Shown: positions 9,189-19,129, counted from the first letter of the stretch. The stretch: DNA of 64,000 bases from Vacuolonema iberomarrocanum LEGE 07170 (GCA_015207365.1 JADEXA010000002.1:1-64000); one strand, 5' to 3'. Notes: generated by a model from the sequence alone, not told the origin. Program-made: numbers and translations.

Positions 9189-10736
9189 ATGATTACCGAT
9201 ATTCTCGATTTCGATGAGCACACCAAACTACAAGGGCAGATCGTTGTTGTTGGTTCCGGAATTGCCGGGGCTGAGCTGGCCACACACCTTACGCGTCAGG
9301 GTCGGGAGGTGATACTTCTGGAAAGCGGTCGCAAGCAATTTGATCCCTCCATTCAAGCCTTGAATGATGTCGTTTTTCGGGGTAAGCGTCATCGTGCGTT
9401 AAATCCAAAGGCGACTTATCAGGACTATTTGCCCCCTGGATTACGTGGCGTCAGCCGTGTGCGTCAGTTCGGTGGCACCAGCAATGTATGGACGGGCAAG
9501 TGGAAGTACTTTCAACCCTGGGATTTTGAAGGGCGATCTTGGATTGCCAATAGTAGCTGGCCCATTGGCTTTGCCGATATGCTGCCCTATTACCAGGCCG
9601 TGGCAAAAGACTATGGCTTCGGTGATTTAGAGGCAGAAGCCATGCGCTCTGAGATTGTGGCCTTCCGCTCTAAGGTTGCTGCAGGTGGGTTGAAACTGGG
9701 CAACTCCTATTGGGAGAAAACACCCACGCGTACAGCCGTGCGCTTTGGAGAGGAGATGCGCCAGTCCAAAAACTTAACGGTTGTGCTGGGTGCAACGGTG
9801 ACGGAGCTAAAACTCGATCCGTCTTGCCAGAGGGTGACTGGGGTCGTTTGCCGCTCACTCGAAGGGCGAGAAATCATTGTGGAGGGTGGAACTGTTATTT
9901 TGGCGATCGGAGCGTTTGAAACCGCGCGCATTTTACTGAACTCCGACCGTCAACTCCCGACTGGAATTGGCAATGGATCTGGCCTCGTTGGGCGCTTTTA
10001 TACCGATCACCTGAAGCACTACAAGGGCAGATTGAAGCCAGGATCTCTCGCGAAAGAATTCGCCTGTGAGTTGCAGTATGGGCCAAAGCCAAGGTTTTGT
10101 GTCAGCTTTGCACTGGATGATGCCACCCAGCAAGCGTACGAACTCCTTGAGCACTCCCTATACTTGCAGCCGGTTTACGAGCGTCTTATGGGTCGGCTCC
10201 GGCGAACCCTGCAAGGCGATCGCCCCTACCGTGACGGAAATGGCCCGATTGCGTCCTATCGAGTCAAGTTTATCTCCGAGCAATTTCCCCATAAGGATAG
10301 CTGCGTCACCCTAGGTCAAGAGTGCGACTCCTTGGGGATGCGGAAACTCGAGGTCAATTGGTGTTTCACTGACCACGAACGGCGATCGCTGCCGAAGACC
10401 TTGGAACTCTTGACGCAACGTGTTGAGCAGGTTGGACTCGGAACCATCGACTTTGGGGAAGAGCCACCGAGTGTGGAAACGATGACCGATGCGGCCCATC
10501 AAATGGGCATCACGCGTATGGCGAGTCAGCCTCAAGAGGGCGTTGTCGATACGGATTGTCGTGTGTTCGGAACGGATAACCTCTACGTCGTCGGTGCAGC
10601 AGTGTTTCCCGTTGGGCCGACCTATTCTCCCACTTACACAATTTTGGCGCTGGCGCGTCGCCTTGGGCAGCATCTGCTCCAGACAATGCTAACCAGCTCT
10701 GGGAGTAGCGGCATTCAATTAGAAGCCGCAAGTTGA
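9189..10736 (+). CDS. GMC-family FAD oxidoreductase (paralog 1)
   Basis: 515 residues. An AGAGG ribosome site precedes ATG 9189. The FAD fold is GQIVVVGSGIAGAELATHL (about 13-31) with EVILLESG closing it. RQFGGTSNVWTGKW (about 93-106) is the GMC loop that holds the flavin, and the C-terminal GMC domain shows DAAHQMGITRMA and VDTDCRVFGTDNLYVVGAAVFP followed by PTYTILALARRLG. The family oxidises alcohols, including sugar hydroxyls, so oxidation of a sugar in the glycan pathway is the natural inference. The adjacent gene at 10866 is a close paralog along its whole length, clearly from tandem duplication. The spacer between them has no third gene. Confidence 0.9.
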   Translation: MITDILDFDEHTKLQGQIVVVGSGIAGAELATHLTRQGREVILLESGRKQFDPSIQALNDVVFRGKRHRALNPKATYQDYLPPGLRGVSRVRQFGGTSNVWTGKWKYFQPWDFEGRSWIANSSWPIGFADMLPYYQAVAKDYGFGDLEAEAMRSEIVAFRSKVAAGGLKLGNSYWEKTPTRTAVRFGEEMRQSKNLTVVLGATVTELKLDPSCQRVTGVVCRSLEGREIIVEGGTVILAIGAFETARILLNSDRQLPTGIGNGSGLVGRFYTDHLKHYKGRLKPGSLAKEFACELQYGPKPRFCVSFALDDATQQAYELLEHSLYLQPVYERLMGRLRRTLQGDRPYRDGNGPIASYRVKFISEQFPHKDSCVTLGQECDSLGMRKLEVNWCFTDHERRSLPKTLELLTQRVEQVGLGTIDFGEEPPSVETMTDAAHQMGITRMASQPQEGVVDTDCRVFGTDNLYVVGAAVFPVGPTYSPTYTILALARRLGQHLLQTMLTSSGSSGIQLEAAS

Positions 10737-10865
10737 GCAAACAGGTCGGTAAATGCAACCCAAGTCAGATTTGATGTAGCCGGTATTCGGAGCACGACAG
10801 AGGTCATACAGCGGAGTGAGGGGTGCTTGTTGATTTGACAAGATGTTGTGACAAGTGGAGGGTTT

Positions 10866-12395
10866 ATGATTACCGACATTCTTGAAATGGGTGAGCAAAC
10901 GACGCTCAAGGGCCAGGTCATCGTGCTGGGCTCCGGTATTGCTGGGGCTGAAGTTGCCACCCATTTGGCGCGTCACGGTCGAGATGTCGTGCTGCTCGAA
11001 AGTGGGCGCGAGAAGTTCGATCTGGCGATTCAAGCGCTCAACGACGTCACATTTCTGTCGAAGCGCCATCGCGAACTCAACCCCAATACCTACTACCATC
11101 GCTACCTGCCGCCCGAGATGCGAGGCGTTAGCCGCGTCCGCCAGTTTGGCGGTACGAGCAATGCCTGGACGGGTAAGTGGAAATATCTCCAGCCTTCTGA
11201 CTTTGAGGCGCGCCCTTGGGTTCCGAACAGTGGATGGCCGATTGACTTTGCCGATCTGCTAGAGTACTACCGCTCAGCCGCCAAAGACTATGGCTTTGGT
11301 GACCTGGAAGCCGAAGCTGTGCGGTCTGAAATTACCACTCTGCGCTCTAAGCTGACCACACATGGCCTCAAAATGAGTAGCTTCTACTGGGAGGAAAGCC
11401 CCACCCGCACGGCGATTCGCTTCGGCGATGAGATGCGGCAGTCCCGCAACCTGAGAGTGGTCTTAGGGGCAACGGCTACGGAATTACAACTCGACCCCAC
11501 CTGTCAACGGGTGACCGCTGTGACCTGCCGTTCCCTAGAAGGGCGAGAGCTGGTGGTGGAAGGAGATGTCGTCATTCTCGCGACGGGAGCGTTTGAGGCG
11601 GCTCGCTTGCTCTTGACCTCCGATCGCCAGCTGCCTAAGGGCATTGGCAATGCCCATGATATGGTGGGGCGCTTCTATACCGATCATCCCAAACACCATA
11701 CGGGGCGTATGCGTCCGGGTTCATTGGCGCAGCAGTTTGCCGATGAGCTGCGCTATGGCCCCAAACCACGATTCTGCATTTGCTTTGCCCTGGATGATCC
11801 AACCCAGGAAGAACATCAGTTATTGGAGCATGTACTGTATGTGCAGCCGATCTATGAAACGCGGGTGCAGCAGGCATGGCGCACCTTGCAAGGGCGATCG
11901 GCCTACCGCGATAGCAATGGCCCCGTGTCGCATTACCGGGTCAAGTTTGTGACGGAGCAGGCCCCCCATACGGGTAGCCGCGTCAAACTAGGGGACGAGC
12001 TAGATCCCTTGGGTCAACGCAAGCTGGCGGTGGATTGGTGCTTCACGGAGAGCGATCGCCGCTCCATGGCCAAAACGCTGGAACTCTTGACCCAACGCTT
12101 TGCTGAATCAGGGCTGGGCACCTTCGACTTCGGCGACGACCCACCCACCTTAGAAACCATGACCGATGCGGCGCATCAGATGGGAACCACGCGCATGGCC
12201 GATCGCCCTGAAGGGGGAGTTGTGGATACAAACTGCCGCGTCTTTGGCACCAATAATCTCTATGTCGCCAGTTCAGCCGTTTTTCCCACGGGGCCGTCCT
12301 ACTCCCCCACCTTCACCATCCTGGCGTTGGCTCGCCGCCTTGGCGAACATCTGCTGCACTCGACCTCCATTTCAACCAGCTCCCTCTGTGTGTAA
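10866..12395 (+). CDS. GMC-family FAD oxidoreductase (paralog 2)
   Basis: 509 residues from ATG 10866, chosen because GTGGAGGG lies just upstream and the first residues MITDIL then match paralog 1. A GTG at 10848 would only add six residues. The FAD site is VIVLGSGIAGAEVATHLARHG, the flavin loop is RQFGGTSNAWTGKW, and the C-terminal part has DAAHQMGTTRMADRPEGGVVD and NLYVASSAVFPTGPSYSPTFT. His-Gln-Met-Gly-x-Thr matches the catalytic His region of the family. Differences from paralog 1 are spread throughout rather than clustered, so both copies appear maintained. It probably acts in the cytoplasm on a nucleotide or lipid-linked sugar; the substrate is unknown. Confidence 0.9.
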   Translation: MITDILEMGEQTTLKGQVIVLGSGIAGAEVATHLARHGRDVVLLESGREKFDLAIQALNDVTFLSKRHRELNPNTYYHRYLPPEMRGVSRVRQFGGTSNAWTGKWKYLQPSDFEARPWVPNSGWPIDFADLLEYYRSAAKDYGFGDLEAEAVRSEITTLRSKLTTHGLKMSSFYWEESPTRTAIRFGDEMRQSRNLRVVLGATATELQLDPTCQRVTAVTCRSLEGRELVVEGDVVILATGAFEAARLLLTSDRQLPKGIGNAHDMVGRFYTDHPKHHTGRMRPGSLAQQFADELRYGPKPRFCICFALDDPTQEEHQLLEHVLYVQPIYETRVQQAWRTLQGRSAYRDSNGPVSHYRVKFVTEQAPHTGSRVKLGDELDPLGQRKLAVDWCFTESDRRSMAKTLELLTQRFAESGLGTFDFGDDPPTLETMTDAAHQMGTTRMADRPEGGVVDTNCRVFGTNNLYVASSAVFPTGPSYSPTFTILALARRLGEHLLHSTSISTSSLCV

Positions 12396-12424
12396 TCCCA
12401 TCTCGGACCTTCTATCGCATTGTT

Positions 12425-13927
12425 ATGGCTAAATCTGACCAATCCTTTGAAATGTCGACGCTGCAAAACAATTTGAAGCAGCGTTCTGTTAAGTCTGGAT
12501 TGGTTGCCATCGCGGCGCAGCCGATTAAGTTGGCGATTGGCATTGGCGGAACGATGGTGCTGGCAAGGTTGCTCGTCCCTGCCGATTTTGGGTTGCTGGC
12601 GATGGTGCAGCCTTGGCTTAGCATTGCCGATAGTCTGAGCAATCTGGGGCTAGAAACGGCCACGGTGCAGCGGCAAGAGCTGAATCGGGAGGAGGCCAGT
12701 GCTATCTTTTGGCTGTCTCTCAAAATTAATGCTCTTGTCGTTGGTGGCCTGCTCCTATCTGGCCCCCTGTTGGCGCGTTTTTATGGGCAAGCCGAGTTGG
12801 TGGGGATGGTGGCCTGTGTAGCCATTGGCTTTGCTAGCCTTTGTCTGTCGTTTCAGCATCTGTCGTTACTCAAGCGGCAGATGCGGTTTGAGCTGTTGAC
12901 GACGATCGAAGTCGTCGCCATGGTTGTCAGCGTTGGGGTGGCGATCGCCCTGGCCTGGAGGGGCTTTGGCTACTGGGCACTGGCTCTACAGCTAACACTG
13001 TTTCAAGTGATCAAAGGGCTGGCCTACTGGATGTTCTGCGATTGGCGACCCCAGCGCTCTCCGGCCAGCGCCGAAATCAAGCAGAACCTACGCTCAACGG
13101 TTTCCTACGGCATTCATCTGACGGCCTTTCGCTGCATTAGCCGCATTGGCATGAAGATGGATCGGGTGTTGCTGGGTGTTGTCGGCGGAGCCAGCTCGCT
13201 GGGCTTCTATTCCATGGCCTACCAGTGGGCCTATTTCCCATTTTGGCAAATTTACCACCCCTTGTTTGATGTGGCGGTGTCGAGCTTTAGCCGCAGTTTG
13301 GCCGATCCAGATCGCTATCGCCTCTACTGTCGGCGCGGCTTGCTACTCATCTTTGCGGTTTGTATGCCAGCCCTGGCTTGCCTGTTCGTCCTGGCCGATG
13401 ATGTCACCTTGTTCATGTTGGGGGAACAGTGGCTCGAAATTGTTCCCATGTTTCGCGTTTTGCTCGTGGCCGTGTTTGTGGGCATTGCCTATCGGGTTAC
13501 GAAGTGGATTTATGTGTCCTCTGGAGAAACGAAACACCAGTTTCGCTGGAGCTTGATCCACACCCCAGTGATGGTTCTGGCGATCGCCATTGGGGTGCAA
13601 TGGGGCGCGTTTGGGGTGGCCGTTGGCTATGCCGTGGGTATTTGTCTGCTGAGCTATCCCGCCATGATTTACTGCGTGCAGCGGACGCCGATTGCCATGT
13701 CCGACTTTTTGGGCGTTCTGTGGCGACCGGCGATCGCCTCTATCTTGGCTGCCGCGTTGCTCTACTTCGCCCAAACCGTAGTTCCATCCACAACAATTTT
13801 GTTCGTTGACCTCTGTATTGGTGGGCTTCTGTATGTCATGTTCTATGGCCTCGCTTGGCTGATGTTACCCGGCGGGTATACCGAAGCGATGAGCATCCTA
13901 AAAATCATCAAAGAACGCAAATTGTGA
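12425..13927 (+). CDS. Lipopolysaccharide/oligosaccharide flippase (Wzx/MOP type)
   Basis: 500 residues with about 12-14 hydrophobic segments. The N-terminal pattern SGLVAIAAQPIKLAIGIGGTMVLARLLVPADFGLLAMV is typical of the polysaccharide transport family within the MOP superfamily. The central KMDRVLLGVVGGASSLGFYSMAYQW is the usual 'D-x-hlLG-fLG...lG-Yn-A' stretch. The protein should move a lipid-linked oligosaccharide from the inner to the outer membrane leaflet, linking the glycosyltransferases here to outside assembly. No Wzy polymerase or chain-length regulator is recognised in the window, so the product may be a short glycan, or those genes are elsewhere. It follows the GMC gene by 29 bases on the same strand. 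Confidence 0.9.
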   Translation: MAKSDQSFEMSTLQNNLKQRSVKSGLVAIAAQPIKLAIGIGGTMVLARLLVPADFGLLAMVQPWLSIADSLSNLGLETATVQRQELNREEASAIFWLSLKINALVVGGLLLSGPLLARFYGQAELVGMVACVAIGFASLCLSFQHLSLLKRQMRFELLTTIEVVAMVVSVGVAIALAWRGFGYWALALQLTLFQVIKGLAYWMFCDWRPQRSPASAEIKQNLRSTVSYGIHLTAFRCISRIGMKMDRVLLGVVGGASSLGFYSMAYQWAYFPFWQIYHPLFDVAVSSFSRSLADPDRYRLYCRRGLLLIFAVCMPALACLFVLADDVTLFMLGEQWLEIVPMFRVLLVAVFVGIAYRVTKWIYVSSGETKHQFRWSLIHTPVMVLAIAIGVQWGAFGVAVGYAVGICLLSYPAMIYCVQRTPIAMSDFLGVLWRPAIASILAAALLYFAQTVVPSTTILFVDLCIGGLLYVMFYGLAWLMLPGGYTEAMSILKIIKERKL

Positions 13928-13993
13928 CAACCGTTTATGTGACTCGTTCGTTTGATTTATTTTCGTAAAAATTCATCGATTATTTTGAGAGCT

Positions 13994-14926
13994 ATGACTT
14001 CTCCAACCCTTGAATTCTCCATCGTCATTCCCACTTACAATCGCCCGGAGCGCTTGCAAAAGTGCCTACAAAGCCTGGTTCAACTGGACTACCCACGCGA
14101 TCGCTTTGAAGTAGTGGTCGTCGACGATGGCAGCAAAGTGGCCTTAGAGACCGTGGTGCAACCCTTCGAATCGGATCTCGCGATCCGGCTCATCCGTAAG
14201 GCCAATGGCGGGCCAGCCAGTGCCCGCAACACCGGAGCTGCTGCCGCCAAGGGTACCTATCTCGCCTTTACCGACGATGACTGTCAGCCCCACCCCAACT
14301 GGCTCAGCGCCTTTGCAGAGGTGTTGGCTGAACATCCCGAGGCACTGGTCGGCGGCTATACCACCAATGCTCTGCCCGATAATCCCTATTCGACAGCCAG
14401 TCAGCTCCTCATCGATTACATCTACGATTACTTCAACCCCTCTAGAGGCAAGGCCAACTTTTTCGCGTCCAACAACTTCGCATTGCCCCGCGCCCACTAC
14501 CAAAACCTAGGCGGGTTCGATACCAACTTTCCCTTAGCCGCTGGGGAAGATCGGGAGTTTTGCGATCGCTGGGATCACTCCGGGCTACCCATGCAATATG
14601 CGCCCACCGCTAAGGTTGCCCATGCTCACTGGCTCACCCTCGGCTCCTTTTGGAAACAACACTCCAACTATGGACGTGGAGCCTATCACTTCCACCAAAT
14701 CCGCAGCGAGCGCATCGAAGAATCCATGAAGGTAGAACCCCTCAACTTTTACTGGAGCCTCATCACCTTCCCCCTTTCCAAACGGAGCAACCATTCATCC
14801 GTGACGCTCATGACCCTACTCTTCCTCTCGCAGGTGGCCAATGCCCTTGGCTTTTTCAAAGAGCGGTTCTCTAGCCCAAAGTCATTGGTTCACGAAGGTG
14901 CAAATGGAATCCGCAGTAAGGTCTAG
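13994..14926 (+). CDS. GT2 family glycosyltransferase
   Basis: 310 residues from ATG 13994. A TTG at 13952 is in frame but adds an unlikely, unaligned N-terminus. The domain starts with FSIVIPTYNRPERLQKCLQSL, then RFEVVVVDDGSK, NGGPASARNTGAAAAKGTYLAFTDDDC (metal-binding DDD) and GGFDTNFPLAAGEDREFCDRW. The C-terminal 60 residues contain one hydrophobic segment (SVTLMTLLFLSQVANALGFF) that may touch the membrane. It is the fourth GT2 of the cluster and lies directly after the flippase. The sugar donor cannot be assigned. Confidence 0.9.
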   Translation: MTSPTLEFSIVIPTYNRPERLQKCLQSLVQLDYPRDRFEVVVVDDGSKVALETVVQPFESDLAIRLIRKANGGPASARNTGAAAAKGTYLAFTDDDCQPHPNWLSAFAEVLAEHPEALVGGYTTNALPDNPYSTASQLLIDYIYDYFNPSRGKANFFASNNFALPRAHYQNLGGFDTNFPLAAGEDREFCDRWDHSGLPMQYAPTAKVAHAHWLTLGSFWKQHSNYGRGAYHFHQIRSERIEESMKVEPLNFYWSLITFPLSKRSNHSSVTLMTLLFLSQVANALGFFKERFSSPKSLVHEGANGIRSKV

Positions 14927-15072
14927 TTGGGAAGCTTTCAAAAGACCCGGTGCTCCAGACGCCTACTCTATTACTTAAACGCAAAGCTTTATCTACATAG
15001 AGCATTCAAGTGCGATTGGATCGCTCCGATCGCCGATTCGTCAACTCCAAGGCATGCATCAGAGCGGTAACG

Positions 15073-16290
15073 ATGAACATTCAATCCCTTACCCGGTATC
15101 AGCAGAAAGCGATCTTAATTTTTGGTATCACGGTCATTTATTTGCTGGTTGTCGCGTGGCTCGACTTTTTGCAAGGGCCAGACTGGTGGGATGAAACGGA
15201 TTTCTGGTCGTCCAGTTTGACTTTCAGCGATGACCTCTTCCCCTCCCTCGAAGAGCTGAGGAGCTACCACAGCCTCAATACGCCTTTACCGTTCATTATT
15301 TTTGGATCGCTCGAATACCTATTTGGTGGCGGAATATTTGCTGGACGCCTACTGAACTTAGTCCTTTCAATCAGCATTGTTTTGATGATTGGCTGGCCAA
15401 CGAAAGCAAAGAAAGGGCGCGCCCTCCTCTGCGTCATTGGCTTATTCCTCTGCCCCTATTTTCTGTGGCTCAGTGGGCGACTCTATACGGAGATGATTTC
15501 CTGCATCTGGGTGCTGTTGGGAATGCTGGCCTATGTTCGCGATCGCCATATCTTGAGTGGCCTAGCCTTTGTTTTGGCCATTGCTTCCCGGCAATACATG
15601 CTGGCATTTCCGGCGGCGATCGCCACCTATGAGTTCTTTTCAGTGGCAAGCGCTTATCAAAAAGGCGAAAGCGTTGAGGTTCAACAGCACCGTCGCTGGA
15701 TTATTCCTGCCATTGCCTCCCTCTCCATTTTGGGCTGGGTATTGCTCTTTCAAGGGCTGGCACCCGAATCCGCCATTCCCGGCAAAGCCCCCGAAGTGCA
15801 GCAGTCTGTCTGGGCCTTAACCCCTGGTGGTGCCATGAATTTTCTGTCCTTTGTGGGCACCTATATCGTTATTCCAGAATTCATCCTCTTTCCGCCTAAA
15901 AACCCCATCCAAACCTTTCATCGAAACAAAAAGAAATGGCTGGCGATCGCCGTTGGGTTATTGATTTTCTGCCTCATCTTCCCACCCCTTATCGAAGGTA
16001 ACGGCAACGTTGTGAAAATCGCCGAGCTACTTCCCTTCTTCTGGATGCAAGTGGCTCTGTACTACGGCCTCGCGCTGTTAGCTTGTATTCGATTTTCAAA
16101 ACCCGACCTACTCTTCTGGATGGTCGTATTCAATGCCCTGATTATGATGAAAGCCCTTCCCTGGGATCGCTATGTCCTGCCTCTGGTTGTGACTTTCTGG
16201 TACCTGAAATCCGTTAATTACAAAGGAATGAGCGACGCAGGTATGCAGGATGAGGAAGAACTGACAGAGTCCGATTGGCAACCCACCTAG
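15073..16290 (+). CDS. Multi-pass membrane protein, GT-C-like candidate
   Basis: 405 residues from ATG 15073; the open frame extends to GTG 15010 but the extra residues are polar and unlike a start. About ten hydrophobic segments are visible. After the first one comes GPDWWDETDFWSSS, then NTPLPFIIFGSLEYLFGG and FAGRLLNLVLSIS. An acidic pair in the first outer loop followed by a proline-containing helix is the usual layout of GT39/ArnT-type enzymes. A role in attaching a sugar from a polyprenyl phosphate donor fits the cluster. It resembles the protein at 616-2280 in layout more than in sequence. An O-antigen polymerase (Wzy) is an alternative. Confidence 0.7.
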   Translation: MNIQSLTRYQQKAILIFGITVIYLLVVAWLDFLQGPDWWDETDFWSSSLTFSDDLFPSLEELRSYHSLNTPLPFIIFGSLEYLFGGGIFAGRLLNLVLSISIVLMIGWPTKAKKGRALLCVIGLFLCPYFLWLSGRLYTEMISCIWVLLGMLAYVRDRHILSGLAFVLAIASRQYMLAFPAAIATYEFFSVASAYQKGESVEVQQHRRWIIPAIASLSILGWVLLFQGLAPESAIPGKAPEVQQSVWALTPGGAMNFLSFVGTYIVIPEFILFPPKNPIQTFHRNKKKWLAIAVGLLIFCLIFPPLIEGNGNVVKIAELLPFFWMQVALYYGLALLACIRFSKPDLLFWMVVFNALIMMKALPWDRYVLPLVVTFWYLKSVNYKGMSDAGMQDEEELTESDWQPT

Positions 16291-16333
16291 TAACGAACTC
16301 CCTTGCAACGCTTCGGGAGTCGCAAGCCGTTGC

Positions 16334-17407
16334 TTATTGCTGATCCAACAACCGTTGAACTTCATCTCGGACGGGTATCATCTCCCGAACACCCAACTCG
16401 ATCGCTTGGTTCAAGTCAGAGAGTGCTTCTTCATAGCGCCCCAATTCTTGATAGGTCAGCCCTCGATTCCCGTAAGCAAAGCCATATTGAGGATTTAGTT
16501 CAATGGCGCGGGAGTAATCGGCGATCGCTTCCTCCAAATTCCCCTGATCCGCCTGTAAATTGCCACGATTGTTGTAGGCATCCACATATTGGGGTTCGAG
16601 TTCAATGGCTTGGGTAAAATCGACGATCGCCTCTGTCAAATTCCCCTGGCTAGTGTGTGCAAGGCCGCGATTGTAATAGGCAAGCGCGTCTTGGGGATTC
16701 AGTTCAATGATTTGGGAGTAATCGGCGATCGCGCGATCAAAATCCCCTTGGGCGTAATGCGCCAAGCCCCGACTGTTATAGGCATTGGCATATTGAGGAT
16801 TGCGTTCAATGGCTTGGGTAAAATCGGCAATCGCCCCTGCTAAGTTTCCTTGGTCAGCATATACAACGCCCCGACTGTGATAGGCGATCGCATCTTGGGG
16901 ATTCTGTTCAATGACTTGGGTGAGATCTGCGACAGCTCCGGCCAAATCCCCCTGTATTTGGCGGGCAAGGCCACGATTGGTATAGGCGTCGATATCGTCA
17001 GGATTGCGGTCGATGGCTTCAGTGAAATCGGCGATGGCGGCTACCAAATTTCCCTGGCCAACATACGCAACACCCCGGTTGTAATAAACATCGGCATCGT
17101 CAGGATTCAGCTCAATCGCTTGGGTGAAATCAGCGATCGCCCCCTCCAAATCTCCTTCGTCATAGCGTGTAACACCGCGCCTGAAATAGTCAACGGCATT
17201 TTGAGGAGCGGTCTCATTGGCATCCTGCTTCTCTTGTAGGGTATCCACTCCCTTTGCAGTAGAGATTGTGCCGGGTTGTCCGGCCATCGCAACGCCAGTG
17301 CTAAGAACAGTGCCTAAAATAACCACAACACTGGCTAATCGCTTCAACCAAATCGGCTTCCGTTGTGCGGTGTTATGCGATTGTCGCCGCTTATTCCTTA
17401 AAACCAC
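16334..17407 (-). CDS. Secreted or membrane-anchored TPR protein (paralog 1 of 5)
   Basis: 357 residues. A basic start (RNKRRQSHN) is followed by a hydrophobic stretch LASVVVILGTVLSTGVAMA (about 25-43), a signal peptide or anchor. From about residue 67 there are eight back-to-back 34-residue tetratricopeptide units, each with the pattern AYxNRGxAxxxQGxxxxAIADFxxAIELNP. The tail VREMIPVRDEVQRLLDQQ is shared with the neighbouring paralogs. TPR arrays bind proteins or peptides; no partner can be named. It is the last gene of a five-gene minus-strand array, convergent to the glycan region with a 43-base gap. HIP1 octamers often coincide with the codons for the repeated Ala-Ile-Ala. Confidence 0.88.
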   Translation of the reverse strand: MVLRNKRRQSHNTAQRKPIWLKRLASVVVILGTVLSTGVAMAGQPGTISTAKGVDTLQEKQDANETAPQNAVDYFRRGVTRYDEGDLEGAIADFTQAIELNPDDADVYYNRGVAYVGQGNLVAAIADFTEAIDRNPDDIDAYTNRGLARQIQGDLAGAVADLTQVIEQNPQDAIAYHSRGVVYADQGNLAGAIADFTQAIERNPQYANAYNSRGLAHYAQGDFDRAIADYSQIIELNPQDALAYYNRGLAHTSQGNLTEAIVDFTQAIELEPQYVDAYNNRGNLQADQGNLEEAIADYSRAIELNPQYGFAYGNRGLTYQELGRYEEALSDLNQAIELGVREMIPVRDEVQRLLDQQ

Positions 17408-17508
17408 ACCCGTTGACCCTCCGATTAGAAAACGACAGTTTCTTTTTGACCGAATTAGTCTTGCAGTAGAGCGATAAGCGAAGAAGATAACCCCAACATT
17501 ACCCTGTT

Positions 17509-18708
17509 TTACTGTTGGTTCAATAACCGTTGAATTTCATCTCGAACTGGAATGGCACTCTCTAAACCGAGTTGAATGGCTTGATTCAGGTTAGAGAGTG
17601 CTTCTTCATAACGTTGGAGTTCTTTGTATGCAAGCCCTCGATTCCCATAAGCTAAGGCATATTGGGGATTGAGTTGGATGGCTTGGTCATAATTCTCAAT
17701 AGCCCTGACTAAATTCTCCTGGCCATGGCGCGCAATGCCGCGATTGTAATAGGCGTCTGCATATTGGGGGTTGAGTTGGATGGCTTGGTCATAATCTTCG
17801 ATGGCTCCGATCAAATCTCTCTGGCCATAGCAGCGCGCAATGCCGCGATTGTAATAGGCAATGGCTCTGCCCAAATCATCCTGGTCAGAAGGCACAAAGC
17901 CTGGATTGAGATAAGCGGTTGCATCTAGGGGGTTGAGTGCAATGGCTTGGTCGTAATCTTCGACGGCCTTGATTACATCCCCCTGGTCATAGCGCGCACT
18001 GCCACGCTTGGTATAGGCGTTTGCATCTAGGGGATTGAGTGCAATGGCTTGGTCGTAATCTTTGATGGCCTCGACCAAATCACCTTGACGATGGCGCACA
18101 TTGCCACGATTGCAATAGGCGATCGCGTAATCCCCTTGGTAATGGTGCACATTGCCACGATCGTAATAGACGAGTGCGTATTGAGGGCTGCGTGCAATGG
18201 CTTGGGTATAATCGGCGACGGCTCCGTCCAAATCCCCCAGGCGATAGCGCACATTGCCGCGACTGGTATAGGCAATCGCATCTTGGGGATTAAGTGCAAT
18301 GGCTTGGTCAAGATCTGCGATGGCCCCTTCTACATCCCCCTGGTCATAGCGCGCACTGCTGCGATTGGTATAAGCGAGCCCAGGTTGAGGATTAAGTTGG
18401 ATGGCTTGGGTATAGTCGACGATGGCTCCGCCCAAATCTCTTTGGTAGTAGCGCACATTGCCACGATTGAAATAGGCATCTGCATATTGGGGATTGAGTG
18501 CAATAGCTCGGTCAAGATCTGCAGTGGCTCTCTCTAAATCCCTTTTGAATTGGTACAAAAAGCCACGCCTGAGATAAGCGGTTGCATCTTGGGGATTGAG
18601 GGCAATGGCTTGGTCAAGATCTGCGATTGCTCCTTCCGCATCTATATTTACTTGTAAATGACCTGTAACACCAGGAATGTGATCGATCTTTGCATCTTGG
18701 GGCATCAT
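17509..18708 (-). CDS. TPR protein, degenerate paralog 2 of 5 lacking its signal peptide
   Basis: 399 residues of TPR units without an export signal in the open frame. In the same frame upstream, a signal-like segment (FAISTTVISAIALSAGIA and AAASEAN) is readable up to a TAG at 18724-18726 (CTA on the + strand), after which the present ATG follows within 21 bases. Another in-frame stop lies further upstream. Two units have lost about a dozen residues each (at QGDYAIAYCNRG and DDLGRAIAYYNRG), while the C-terminus ESAIPVRDEIQRLLNQQ is intact. HIP1 octamers are rare here compared with the sister genes. I read it as a decaying copy that may still produce a cytosolic TPR protein. Confidence 0.7.
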   Translation of the reverse strand: MMPQDAKIDHIPGVTGHLQVNIDAEGAIADLDQAIALNPQDATAYLRRGFLYQFKRDLERATADLDRAIALNPQYADAYFNRGNVRYYQRDLGGAIVDYTQAIQLNPQPGLAYTNRSSARYDQGDVEGAIADLDQAIALNPQDAIAYTSRGNVRYRLGDLDGAVADYTQAIARSPQYALVYYDRGNVHHYQGDYAIAYCNRGNVRHRQGDLVEAIKDYDQAIALNPLDANAYTKRGSARYDQGDVIKAVEDYDQAIALNPLDATAYLNPGFVPSDQDDLGRAIAYYNRGIARCYGQRDLIGAIEDYDQAIQLNPQYADAYYNRGIARHGQENLVRAIENYDQAIQLNPQYALAYGNRGLAYKELQRYEEALSNLNQAIQLGLESAIPVRDEIQRLLNQQ

Positions 18709-19129
18709 AGTTTCCTCGGCATTCTAATTCGCTTCACTGGCTGCTGCTTGCTGCGCAATGGCCGTCATACCGGGTTGTATATCCGTTGCAATTCCGGCAC
18801 TCAGGGCAATAGCTGAAATGACCGTCGTACTAATGGCGAACACTCTTAAATGCTTTAGCTTTCGTTAGGCTGTGCCATGCGATTTTCGTCGCTTAGTTCT
18901 AAAAAACAGACTCGACGTCCTGCATGGTTGAATAAGGCTATCTCGGTTCCAGTGGCTGTTATGGGGTGAAGCGTGACAGCGATGGAATATCCAGCGAATC
19001 AGATCGGTAACCATACGACATCTGGTTGCTCCTATCTCTGGTTGTTATTTTGACTATCACCCACAATGCTGTAGCAAGACCGTAATGGGAATGACAATGG
19101 TTGTATCGATTCAATAAGAACCAAACCCC

